Assembly: GCA_947630375.1 (NCBI GenBank) | Contig: CANRHH010000010.1 | Coordinates: forward strand, 1-64,000 | DNA length: 64,000 bases | Origin: an uncultured Oscillospiraceae bacterium | GTDB taxonomy: Bacteria > Bacillota > Clostridia > Oscillospirales > Oscillospiraceae | Direction of reading: 5' to 3' | Part shown: positions 8,355-16,383 of the stretch, in pieces | How the letters are laid out: each line of letters starts with the position of its first letter | Position numbering within the stretch: position 1 is the stretch's first letter | The notes under the pieces: generated by a model | The model's input: the letters and a program-made list of their open reading frames with translations, nothing else | Database searches by the model: none | Told to the model about the DNA's origin: nothing | Program-made: the position numbers and the translations under genes

Positions 8355-9359
8355 TCAGGTTTCTTTGCGTCTGACAAGGTTGTTCAGGCGCATGATCAGG
8401 TTCAAAGCCAGATATTGCCGTCGCTCGATAAAATGGAGCAGGAGCTTGTATTTCGCGGGGATCGCGCGGACATAGGCGTTTTCCCGGTAGTTGGGGAACT
8501 TTTCCACAAAGTCCTGCCGGAGCTTTTCCTGCACGTCACTGCGCCGGTCCAGCAGATTGACCCGGGTGGTAGCGGTCAGCAATTGATGGTAAAAGGCCAT
8601 GTATTCCAGCTGGGGAAGATACTTTTCATAGCTACCCTGGGCTTTATAGTAGTTCAGCGTCATGTCCATGGCGGTGATGATCTCTAAATTGCGCTGGATG
8701 CTCCGGGCACTGGAGTTGGCATTGGTAATGGAACCTGTGCGAAGCAGATAATAATACCAGATCTCTGGGACATAAAAGAGCTTCTTCGCATGGAGATACA
8801 GGCGGGGCGTGGTCGCCAAGTCTTCAAACCAGAGCCTGTCCGGAAAACGGATCCTCGTTTCTTCAAAGAGACTGCGCCTAATCATACGGCAGCAGGCCGT
8901 GGGGCTCTCATGCAGGAGTTCCGGCCAATCCTCTAAGGAGAAGGCGCCGGCAGGCCGGTGGAGAACGTCATCATTCATGACCCGGCCGCTCTCTGTAACG
9001 GTCCGGCTGTCAAAAAAGAAAATATCCACGTCCTGCTCCAGCAGCGCCAGCATCTTTGGGACGGCGTCCGGCGCCAAATAGTCATCGCTGTCCTGGAAAA
9101 GGACATAGTCACCCCGGGCCAGTTCGATCCCCGTATTCCGGGCGTGCCCCAGGCCGCCGTTGGGAGTCCGCACCGTGCGCACGAGCTGCGGATAACGCGC
9201 CGCATAATCCAGGCAGATGGAGGAGGACGCGTCTGTGGACCCGTCGTCCACCACTACGAGTTCATACCCTTCCTGCTGCGGATAGATCAAAGAGTCCAGG
9301 CATCTGGCAAGGTATTTTTCCACATTATACACGGGGACAATGATGCTCAACTTCAGCAT
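8355..9359 (-). CDS. GT2-family glycosyltransferase
   Basis: 334 residues with LSIIVPVYNVEKYLARCLDSL, a DxD-like LFQDSDDYL, and LWFEDLATTP. I start at the ATG at 9359 because GGGAGG lies about 10 nt upstream and the GT2 fold begins immediately; a longer frame from 9419 adds a tail with no family match. It is one of four minus-strand genes in the first 46 kb. It ends at the shared terminator with its plus-strand paralogue, which suggests duplication and inversion or independent acquisition of glycan genes. Confidence 0.86.
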   Translation of the reverse strand: MLKLSIIVPVYNVEKYLARCLDSLIYPQQEGYELVVVDDGSTDASSSICLDYAARYPQLVRTVRTPNGGLGHARNTGIELARGDYVLFQDSDDYLAPDAVPKMLALLEQDVDIFFFDSRTVTESGRVMNDDVLHRPAGAFSLEDWPELLHESPTACCRMIRRSLFEETRIRFPDRLWFEDLATTPRLYLHAKKLFYVPEIWYYYLLRTGSITNANSSARSIQRNLEIITAMDMTLNYYKAQGSYEKYLPQLEYMAFYHQLLTATTRVNLLDRRSDVQEKLRQDFVEKFPNYRENAYVRAIPAKYKLLLHFIERRQYLALNLIMRLNNLVRRKET

Positions 9360-9458
9360 AAGCGGCTCGCCTCCCTCAAGTAATAGGTCCATTTTAGCAC
9401 AGACTCTGCCCCAGTTCAAGGGCCAAAGGGAAACGGCCGAAGTTTTGGCGGAAAACAG

Positions 9459-9488
9459 TTGCCTTTAGGGGACCATATGGTGTATAAT
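9459..9488 (+). promoter_or_regulatory. Promoter of the lepB-rbgA-rnhB-yraN operon
   Basis: TTGCCT (9459-9464), 18 bp, TATAAT (9483-9488). It lies inside a longer in-frame reading of lepB, which is why the start at 9531 is preferred. Confidence 0.75.
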
Positions 9489-9530
9489 AATTTGAAATGG
9501 GAAATATTCTTCTCAAAGAAGGGAAACGGT

Positions 9531-10118
9531 ATGAGCAAAAGCGACAGGCGAAAGAAGGACACAGAGAAAAACGCGCTCCCGCAGGATACGCTGGCCCGGA
9601 AGGAAATTTATGACTGGATCCAGTGCCTGCTGACGGCGCTGGTGGTCTGTGTGCTTATTTTCATTTATTTTATACGCGTCATCGATGTGAGCGGTACTTC
9701 CATGCTGCCGACTCTGAACAATGGGGATAAGATGCTGGTGTCCGATCTGTTTTATAAGCCCAGGGCCGGGGATGTGGTGGTTTTCCGGGCGGAGGACTAT
9801 GACCCGAACAAGGCTCTGGTGAAGCGGGTCATTGCCACGGAAAACCAGACGGTCAATATCGACTTCGATCACGGGATCGTCTACGTAGACGGAGAAGCGA
9901 TCGAGGAGGACTATATCAACAGCCCCACCACCACCAAGTTGGATTTTATCGGGCCGCAGACAGTCCCCGAAGGTTGTGTATTCGTTTTAGGGGACAACCG
10001 GGACAAGTCTACCGACAGCCGGAAAAGTGAGATCGGCATGGTGGACGAGCGGCTGATTTTAGGCAAGGTGTATCTGGTGATCTTCCCGCTGGACGGCTTC
10101 AGGTGGGTGCATGGATGA
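9531..10118 (+). CDS. lepB: Signal peptidase I
   Basis: 195 residues. An N-terminal transmembrane anchor (about 31-50) is followed by the S26 catalytic domain: Ser57 in SGTSMLP, Lys98 in ALVKRV, and box E GDNRDKSTDSR (154-164). It removes signal peptides from secreted proteins on the outer face of the membrane. The start with AAGGGA upstream fits the promoter at 9459-9488. It heads an operon with rbgA, rnhB and yraN, the same set as in Bacillus (sipS/ylqF/rnhB). Confidence 0.95.
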   Translation: MSKSDRRKKDTEKNALPQDTLARKEIYDWIQCLLTALVVCVLIFIYFIRVIDVSGTSMLPTLNNGDKMLVSDLFYKPRAGDVVVFRAEDYDPNKALVKRVIATENQTVNIDFDHGIVYVDGEAIEEDYINSPTTTKLDFIGPQTVPEGCVFVLGDNRDKSTDSRKSEIGMVDERLILGKVYLVIFPLDGFRWVHG

Positions 10119-10990
10119 GCGAGACCGGCGGTGAAAAAATGAACATCCAGTGGTTCCCCGGCCATATGACCAAGGCCCTGCGGATGATCGAGGAAAATTT
10201 AAAGCTGGTGGACGCGGTGTGCGAGATTGCGGATGCGCGTATTCCCCGTGCCAGCCGCAACCCGGAGCTGGACCGGCTCTCTGCCGGAAAGCCCAGGCTG
10301 GTCATTCTCAACCGGGTGGATTTGGCCGACCCGGCGCTGACGGCCCGGTGGCGCAAGGCGCTGGAGAACCAGGGCTGCACTGTGCTGGAGACAGACGCCA
10401 GAAGCGGCAAAGGAATGGGGGGCTTTGTCCCCGCTTTGCGCCGCCTGCTGGCGGACAAGCTGCGGGAATATGAGGCCAAGGGTCAGGCGGGCCGCCCTCT
10501 GCGTGTGCTGATAGCCGGGATCCCCAATGTGGGAAAATCCACCTTTATCAACAGGGTAGCGGGGCGGAAGGCCGCCCAGGCCGGGGATAAGCCCGGCGTC
10601 ACCCGGGGAAAACAGTGGATCACGGTGGACCGGGGGCTGGAGCTGCTGGATACCCCGGGTGTTCTGTGGCCCAAGTTTGAGAGCCAGGAAGTGGGAGAGC
10701 TGCTGGCTGTCACCAATGCCATCAAGGCGGAAGTGCTGGACAAGGAGACGCTGGGCGCTAATTTTATGCTGCGCCTGGCCCGGCTCTATCCCCAGGCCCT
10801 GGAGGCGCGGTATCATATTCACCCGGAGCCGGGGCAAAACGGCTTTGAGCTGCTGGAGCTGGCGGCCAAAAAAAGAGGCTTCCTGCTGGGCAAAGGGGAG
10901 TATGATCTGGAGCGCATGGCCAACACCCTGCTGGGTGAGTATCACGACGGCAAGTTAGGCCGTCTGACCTTGGAGGCGCCCGATGCCTGA
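10115..10990 (+). CDS. rbgA: Ribosome biogenesis GTPase RbgA (YlqF)
   Basis: About 291 residues of a circularly permuted GTPase. The G4 motif NRVD comes before G1 (GIPNVGKST) and G3 (DTPG). The family hallmark NIQWFPGHMTKA is at the N-terminus. It assists late 50S assembly. The ATG at 10115 overlaps the lepB stop (ATGA); the family start corresponds to the ATG at 10139, so the first eight residues may not be made. The 3' end overlaps rnhB by 8 bp. Confidence 0.95.
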   Translation: MSETGGEKMNIQWFPGHMTKALRMIEENLKLVDAVCEIADARIPRASRNPELDRLSAGKPRLVILNRVDLADPALTARWRKALENQGCTVLETDARSGKGMGGFVPALRRLLADKLREYEAKGQAGRPLRVLIAGIPNVGKSTFINRVAGRKAAQAGDKPGVTRGKQWITVDRGLELLDTPGVLWPKFESQEVGELLAVTNAIKAEVLDKETLGANFMLRLARLYPQALEARYHIHPEPGQNGFELLELAAKKRGFLLGKGEYDLERMANTLLGEYHDGKLGRLTLEAPDA

Positions 10991-11582
10991 TCTGTGGAGC
11001 CTGGAAAACGAAATATATGCTTCGGGCGTCAGGCTGCTGTGCGGCGTGGACGAGGCCGGCCGGGGGCCCTTGGCGGGGCCTGTATGCGCCGCCGCGGTGA
11101 TCCTGCCCCGGGGGCTGGAGATCCCCGGCCTGAACGACTCCAAGCAGCTCTCGGAAAAAAAGCGGGAGGCGCTCTTCGCCCGCATTACGGAAAAAGCCCT
11201 GGACTACGGCATTGCCTTTGCCCAGGTGGAGGAAATAGAGGCATTGAATATTTTGGGGGCCACCTTTCTGGCCATGAACAGGGCCATCGAGCAGCTGCGG
11301 CTGGTCCCGGAGCTGGCGCTGATCGACGGGAACCGGAACAGCGGCATAAAGGTGCCAAGCCGCTGTGTGGTAAAAGGGGACGCCTGCTGTGCCGATATCG
11401 CGGCGGCCTCTATTCTGGCCAAGGTAAGCCGGGACCGGCTCATGCTCCAGTTGGCGGAGCAGTACCCCCAGTATCATTTTGAGCAGCACAAGGGTTACGG
11501 AACCAAGCTCCATTATGAGGCCCTGCGGACCTATGGCCCCTCTCCGGCGCACCGGCCCAGCTTTCTGCGGAGGATGCATTGA
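10983..11582 (+). CDS. rnhB: Ribonuclease HII
   Basis: 199 residues. It has the RNase HII signature GVDEAGRGPLAGPV (acidic D23, E24), LIDGN and GDACCADIAAASI, and the C-terminal KGYGTKLHYEAL and GPSPAHRPSF motifs. It nicks RNA/DNA hybrids and single ribonucleotides. It overlaps both neighbours, so it is translated as part of the lepB operon. Confidence 0.97.
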   Translation: MPDLWSLENEIYASGVRLLCGVDEAGRGPLAGPVCAAAVILPRGLEIPGLNDSKQLSEKKREALFARITEKALDYGIAFAQVEEIEALNILGATFLAMNRAIEQLRLVPELALIDGNRNSGIKVPSRCVVKGDACCADIAAASILAKVSRDRLMLQLAEQYPQYHFEQHKGYGTKLHYEALRTYGPSPAHRPSFLRRMH

Positions 11583-11941
11583 TGGACGCCCGGATGCTGG
11601 GGCGCTGGGGCGAGGAGCAGGCGGCGGCTTTTCTGCGCCGGAAAGGTTACCGGATCGTGGGAATGAATTTCCGCTGCCGGATGGGAGAGATCGACCTGAT
11701 CGCCGAAAAAGGGGACATATTGGTTTTTGCGGAGGTCAAGCTGCGCAAAAACGCCTCCTTTGCCCAGGCCAGGGAGTTTGTCACCCAGTCCAAACAGGAG
11801 CGGATCAAAGCCACGGCGGCGTTCTGGCTCTCCGGCCGGCAGAGCCGGCTTCAGCCCCGCTTTGATGTGATCGAGATTTACGCGCCCCGGGGTCCGGAAG
11901 GTCCGGTGCGCCTGGAGCAGATCGAGGACGCCTTTCAGTAA
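11582..11941 (+). CDS. YraN-family (UPF0102) endonuclease-like protein
   Basis: 119 residues with the family pattern GRWGEEQAAAFLRRKGYRIVGMNFR, GEIDLIAEKGDILVFAEVK. The conserved E, D and ExK are those of a restriction-endonuclease-like fold. Its natural substrate is not established. The ATG at 11582 shares one base with the rnhB stop, and GGAGG lies just upstream; a TTG three bases earlier is less likely. It is the last gene of the lepB operon. Confidence 0.9.
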   Translation: MDARMLGRWGEEQAAAFLRRKGYRIVGMNFRCRMGEIDLIAEKGDILVFAEVKLRKNASFAQAREFVTQSKQERIKATAAFWLSGRQSRLQPRFDVIEIYAPRGPEGPVRLEQIEDAFQ

Positions 11942-11982
11942 AACTATGTACTCCCGGGCCTAAGGGCCCGGAAGTGAAGTGC

Positions 11983-12159
11983 TCAGCAGGTGCCCCGGGG
12001 GCAGAAGGTGGAGCAATAGGTTTCGCCCTTGGTGACGGCGTTTTCGTTCTGGACGCTGATGTGATTGGCGCTGCAATGGCAGTCGACGGTGTTGTACTTG
12101 CAGCTGGTCACGTCACAGCCCACGCCGGGGTTGGGTTCCTGGATTTTCTTGCCGCTCAT
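11983..12159 (-). CDS. DUF1540 small cysteine-rich protein
   Basis: 58 residues. It has the DUF1540 pattern GCDVTSCKYNTVDCHCSANHI, then VQNENAV, and TYCSTFC at the C-terminus: seven cysteines, presumably metal-binding. AGGAGGT sits 7 nt upstream of the ATG at 12159. The family is common in spore-forming Clostridia, and its function is unknown. A GC-rich hairpin lies just beyond the stop (11952-11972), with no strong T run. The gene is opposite in strand to both neighbours. Confidence 0.9.
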   Translation of the reverse strand: MSGKKIQEPNPGVGCDVTSCKYNTVDCHCSANHISVQNENAVTKGETYCSTFCPRGTC

Positions 12160-12258
12160 GATCGTACCTCCTGATATGATTTGAAAGCCTGTTCAGGCAA
12201 CTCTTATTCTTTGAAAAAAACGGCGCATTATTCCCGGCCGGATGGATGGTAGAAGCAA

Positions 12259-12948
12259 ATGGCCCTTTACGCGATCGGAGATACGCATTTGTCCCTGGCA
12301 GCCGCCAAACCCATGGATGTGTTCGGCGAAAAATGGCAGGGCTATGAGGATAAGCTGAAAAACGGCTTTGCCGCCCTGGGGCCGGAGGACGTCTGTGTCC
12401 TCTGCGGGGATCTGAGCTGGGGAATGGGGCTGGAGGAGGCCCGGGAAGATTTCCTTTTTCTGGATTCCCTGCCCGGAAAAAAGCTCATTGTGAAGGGAAA
12501 CCACGATTATTGGTGGAGCACGGCTTCCAAGGCCAAGCGTTTTTTTCTGGAAAACGGCATTACAAGCATAGATATTCTCTACAACAATTGCTTTTTCTAC
12601 GGGGAGCACGCCCTGTGCGGGACCCGGGGCTGGTTCTATGAGGAGGAAAAAGGCGGAGAGCATGATAAAAAAATCATGCGCCGGGAAGTGATGCGCCTGG
12701 AAGCCTCTCTGAAAGCGGCGGGGGAGAGGGAAAAGCTTGTGTTTCTCCACTACCCGCCGGTATATCTGCACTATCAGTGCCCGGAGATCCTGGCCCTGCT
12801 GAAGGAGCACCGGGTGCGCCTGTGCTGCTACGGGCACATTCACGGCCGGGGCTGTGCCGCCGCCTTTAAAGGCTGGCGGGACGGGACGGAATTTCAATTG
12901 GTGTCGGCAGACTGGCTGGATTTTAAACCTATGAAGCTTTTAGACTGA
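12259..12948 (+). CDS. Calcineurin-like metallophosphoesterase
   Basis: 229 residues with all five metallophosphoesterase motifs in order: GDTH, GDLSW, KGNHD, HYPP and GHIHG. This gives a two-metal phosphoesterase of the YkuE/serine-threonine phosphatase superfamily; the substrate cannot be read from sequence. A possible promoter TTGAAA-18-TATTCT (12181-12210) lies upstream and contains the palindrome GCCTGTTCAGGC (12187-12198). The ribosome site is weak. Confidence 0.9.
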   Translation: MALYAIGDTHLSLAAAKPMDVFGEKWQGYEDKLKNGFAALGPEDVCVLCGDLSWGMGLEEAREDFLFLDSLPGKKLIVKGNHDYWWSTASKAKRFFLENGITSIDILYNNCFFYGEHALCGTRGWFYEEEKGGEHDKKIMRREVMRLEASLKAAGEREKLVFLHYPPVYLHYQCPEILALLKEHRVRLCCYGHIHGRGCAAAFKGWRDGTEFQLVSADWLDFKPMKLLD

Positions 12949-12984
12949 AAAGGGAATAATTCCCGGATTGTTCATTTATTTTCC

Positions 12985-13013
12985 TTGATTTTGGAGCGAA
13001 TGTCTGGTATTAT
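12985..13013 (+). promoter_or_regulatory. Promoter of tig-clpP
   Basis: TTGATT (12985-12990), 17 bp, TATTAT (13008-13013), 48 bp before the trigger-factor ATG. Confidence 0.75.
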
Positions 13014-13060
13014 GATATGGCTTGCGTTTTGAGTTATACACATACAGGAGGAAAGAGATC

Positions 13061-14383
13061 ATGATCGTCAAGAACGTAGAAAAGAAAGAAAAAAATACCG
13101 CCTTTTTTCAGGTAGAGGCCGATCCGGCGGAGTTTGAGGCCGCCGTCAACGGCGCTTATCTGAAAAACAAGCGCAATATATATATCCCCGGCTTCCGCAA
13201 AGGCAAAGCCCCCCGCACGGTGGTGGAGGGCATGTACGGCGCCGAGGTGTTCTATCAGGACGCGATGGATGAGCTGGCCCCCAAGGCCTATGACTTCGGT
13301 GTGGCCGAGGCTGAGTTGAAGGTGGTGGGCACGCCCGCTATCGCCGACGTGAATGTGACCGAGGAGCGGAGCCTGGTGTATACCTTCTCCGTGTCCCTGT
13401 ATCCGGAAGTCACGCTGGGCCAGTACAAGGGTCTGGAGGCGGAAAAGAAGGTGACCCAGGTCACGGAAGAGGAGCTGCAGGACGAGATGGACAACATCCG
13501 CCGCCGCAACGCCCGCATGATCGACGTGGATGACCGGCCGGCCCAGATGGGAGACACCGCCAACATCGATTTTGACGGCTACCTGAACGGGGAGCGCTTT
13601 GACGGCGGCAAGGCCGAGGGTTATTCTCTGGAGCTGGGCTCCAACTCCTTTGTGCCCGGCTTTGAGGAGCAGATCGTCGGGATGCAGGTCGGCGAAGAGA
13701 AGGATATTGACGTGACTTTCCCCGAGAACTATGTGCAGGATCTGGCTGGAAAGGCTGTGGTCTTCAAGATCAAGCTCAACGGCCTGACCTATCCAGAGCT
13801 GCCGGACCTGGACGACGAGTTTGCCAAGGATATCTCCGAGTTCGACACGCTGGACGAGTACAAGGCGGACCTGCGCGCCTCCATCCAGAAGCGCTATGAT
13901 GACCAGGCGGACGCCCAGTTCCGTTCTGACATCATGCGCCAGGCGGCAGACAATATGACCGCTGAGATCCCCCAAGTCATGATCGAAGAGAAGGTGGAGG
14001 AGCTGGTGCGCAACTATGCGGCCAACTTCGGCGTCACCGACCGGAATATGACTCTGGAAGAGCTGATCAAGCTCCTGGGGATCGACGAGGACTCCATGAA
14101 CCAGACCATTCGCCCGGGCGCCGAGTTCCAGGTGAAGACCGAGCTGCTGCTGGATGCGGTGGTCAAGGCCGAGGACATTCAGGTCAGTGATGAGGAGCTG
14201 GAGGAGTATCTCAAATCCATCGCGGAGAGCGTCAACGCCACGCCCGAGGACATCAAGAACTACTACGGCACAGACTTTGTGGCCGAGGAGAAGAAAAAGG
14301 AGAAGGCCACGGCCCTTATCATGGAGAGCGCCGTCGCCGCCGCTCCTAAAGCGGAGGCCGCAGCGGAGGACAAGGCTGAATAA
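13061..14383 (+). CDS. tig: Trigger factor
   Basis: 440 residues, full length. The N-terminal ribosome-binding signature is PGFRKGKAPR, the middle FKBP-type domain runs about 150-240 (GDTANIDFDGYLNGERFDGG), and the C-terminal chaperone arms follow. It binds nascent chains at the ribosome exit. AGGAGG precedes the ATG at 13061, so an upstream in-frame start at 13022 is not needed. The final 40 residues are rich in Ala, Lys and Glu. It is followed by clpP, clpX, lon and ysxC, a conserved quality-control cluster. Confidence 0.97.
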   Translation: MIVKNVEKKEKNTAFFQVEADPAEFEAAVNGAYLKNKRNIYIPGFRKGKAPRTVVEGMYGAEVFYQDAMDELAPKAYDFGVAEAELKVVGTPAIADVNVTEERSLVYTFSVSLYPEVTLGQYKGLEAEKKVTQVTEEELQDEMDNIRRRNARMIDVDDRPAQMGDTANIDFDGYLNGERFDGGKAEGYSLELGSNSFVPGFEEQIVGMQVGEEKDIDVTFPENYVQDLAGKAVVFKIKLNGLTYPELPDLDDEFAKDISEFDTLDEYKADLRASIQKRYDDQADAQFRSDIMRQAADNMTAEIPQVMIEEKVEELVRNYAANFGVTDRNMTLEELIKLLGIDEDSMNQTIRPGAEFQVKTELLLDAVVKAEDIQVSDEELEEYLKSIAESVNATPEDIKNYYGTDFVAEEKKKEKATALIMESAVAAAPKAEAAAEDKAE

Positions 14384-14444
14384 TTTTCCAGGGATAAGGA
14401 TATGCTCTTTTGGATGCTGATATTTTAAAGGAGTGTGTAATACA

Positions 14445-15026
14445 ATGAGTTTGGTACCTTATGTTGTGGAGCAGACCAGCCGGGGAGAGCGTTCGTATGA
14501 CATTTTTTCCCGTCTGCTGAATGACCGGATCGTGATGCTGTCCGAAGAAGTGAACGACACCACGGCCAGCCTGGTGGTGGCCCAGCTGCTGTACCTGGAG
14601 GCGCAGGACCCGGACAAAGACATACAGTTTTATATCAACAGCCCCGGAGGCAGCGTAACAGCCGGTATGGCCATCTATGACACCATGCAGTACATCAAGT
14701 GCGACGTGTCTACGATCTGCGTGGGCATGGCGGCCAGCATGGGCGCCTTCCTTCTGTCCAGCGGCGCCAAGGGCAAGCGGATCGCCCTGCCCAATGCGGA
14801 GATCATGATCCACCAGCCCTCTGCCGGCACCCAGGGCCAGATCACCGACATGGCCATCCACCTGAAGCGGCTGGAGACCATCAAGGAGAGGCTGAACCAC
14901 ATCCTGGCCGAAAATACCGGCAAACCCTATGAAGAGATCGCCGCCGCCTGCGAGCGGGACAATTTCATGTCTGCCGAGGAGGCCCAGGCCTTCGGCCTGA
15001 TCGACAAAGTCATCTACAAGCGCTGA
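14445..15026 (+). CDS. clpP: ATP-dependent Clp protease proteolytic subunit
   Basis: 193 residues with the serine protease triad visible: S98 in [11 protein letters not shown]123 in MIHQPSAG, D172 in ERDNFM. It forms the tetradecameric chamber fed by ClpX. AAAGGAG lies 11 nt before the ATG at 14445; the GTG at 14433 abuts the SD and is rejected. A terminator-like hairpin separates it from clpX. Confidence 0.97.
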   Translation: MSLVPYVVEQTSRGERSYDIFSRLLNDRIVMLSEEVNDTTASLVVAQLLYLEAQDPDKDIQFYINSPGGSVTAGMAIYDTMQYIKCDVSTICVGMAASMGAFLLSSGAKGKRIALPNAEIMIHQPSAGTQGQITDMAIHLKRLETIKERLNHILAENTGKPYEEIAAACERDNFMSAEEAQAFGLIDKVIYKR

Positions 15027-15040
15027 AAAGCAACCGTCAG

Positions 15041-15067
15041 AGGGGGAACAAGGCTGTTCCCCCTTTT
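15041..15067 (+). terminator. Terminator-like hairpin between clpP and clpX
   Basis: GGGGGAACA loop AGG then the matching CTGTTCCCCC followed by TTTT. It would uncouple or attenuate clpX from tig-clpP. Confidence 0.8.
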
Positions 15068-15115
15068 GACAAATAACATATTTCCTGGCGCCCCCGCGCC
15101 GGAACGGAGTGTATC

Positions 15116-16366
15116 ATGGCAAGAAATGAAGACAGGCGGAGCATTCGCTGCTCCTTCTGCGGCAAGCCCCAGTCCCTGGTGAACCGGTTGATCGCCGGCA
15201 ATGGCAGCTATATCTGCGACGACTGTGTGCGGATGTGCATGAGCATCATCGACGACGGCCCCCTGCCCCAGCAGGTGGAGGGCTATGACGGGCTGCCTCT
15301 GGTTTTGGAGAAGCTTCCCAAGCCTATGCAGATCAAGGCCAATCTGGACGAATATGTGATCGGCCAGGAACGGGCCAAGATCGTGCTGGCCGTGGCGGTG
15401 TATAACCACTATAAGCGCATTCTGCACTCGGCCAAGGAGGAAGTGGAGCTGCAAAAGAGCAACATTCTGCTGATCGGGCCCACCGGCAGCGGCAAGACGC
15501 TCTTTGCCCAGACCATGGCCAAAATGCTGGACGTACCCTTTGCCATTGCCGATGCCACGACGCTCACCGAGGCGGGCTATGTGGGCGAGGATGTGGAAAA
15601 TGTGATCCTGAAGCTGCTCCAGGCCGCGGACTTTGATGTGGAGCGGGCCCAGCGGGGCATTATCTATATCGACGAGATCGACAAGATCGCCCGCAAGAGC
15701 GAGAATACCTCCATCACCCGGGATGTGTCCGGCGAAGGGGTGCAGCAGGCGCTGTTAAAGCTACTGGAGGGGACCATTGCCAATGTGCCGCCCCAGGGCG
15801 GGCGCAAGCACCCCCACCAGGAGTTCATCCATGTGGATACCACCAACATCCTCTTTATCTGCGGCGGCGCTTTCGACGGCCTGGATAAGATCATCGAGAA
15901 GCGGATCAACCGCAAGTCCATGGGCTTCGGCGCGGATATTGCCAGCAGCAGCGAGCGGGATTTAGGGGAAATCTTTGCCCAGGTGCAGCAGCATGATCTG
16001 CTGAAGTTCGGCATCATTCCGGAGTTGGTGGGCCGGCTGCCGGTGGTGGCCTCCCTGGATTCTCTCAAGCGGGAGGATCTGGTGCGGATCCTGACCGAGC
16101 CGAAAAACTCCATGGCAAAGCAATATAAAGCCCTGATGTCCTATGACGGGGTGGAGCTGCAGTTTGAGCCGGAGGCGCTGGAAGCCGTGGCCGACAAGGC
16201 CATTGAAATGAAGATCGGGGCCCGGGGCCTGCGCAGCGTGATGGAGAAGATCATGACCAACATCATGTACACGGTGCCCTCAGACCCCACCGCAAAGAAG
16301 GTAACTGTTACAGTGGACTGCGTCCGAAACGGGACGGAGCCTGCCGTCAGCCATATCAACGACTGA
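15116..16366 (+). CDS. clpX: ATP-dependent Clp protease ATP-binding subunit ClpX
   Basis: 416 residues. The N-terminal zinc finger has C12, C15, C34 and C37. The AAA+ core has Walker A GPTGSGKT, Walker [11 protein letters not shown], and the [10 protein letters not shown] and [10 protein letters not shown] sensor regions. It unfolds substrates for ClpP. GGAGTG precedes the ATG. No sigma-A promoter is obvious in the 89-bp gap, so expression may depend on read-through of the hairpin after clpP. Confidence 0.98.
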   Translation: MARNEDRRSIRCSFCGKPQSLVNRLIAGNGSYICDDCVRMCMSIIDDGPLPQQVEGYDGLPLVLEKLPKPMQIKANLDEYVIGQERAKIVLAVAVYNHYKRILHSAKEEVELQKSNILLIGPTGSGKTLFAQTMAKMLDVPFAIADATTLTEAGYVGEDVENVILKLLQAADFDVERAQRGIIYIDEIDKIARKSENTSITRDVSGEGVQQALLKLLEGTIANVPPQGGRKHPHQEFIHVDTTNILFICGGAFDGLDKIIEKRINRKSMGFGADIASSSERDLGEIFAQVQQHDLLKFGIIPELVGRLPVVASLDSLKREDLVRILTEPKNSMAKQYKALMSYDGVELQFEPEALEAVADKAIEMKIGARGLRSVMEKIMTNIMYTVPSDPTAKKVTVTVDCVRNGTEPAVSHIND

Positions 16367-16383
16367 CGGTTTTTGAGGAACAT

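Noticed and set aside
11952-11972. GC-rich hairpin as terminator of the lepB operon
   Set aside because: No T run on the plus strand; at most a weak end signal for the minus-strand DUF1540 gene.
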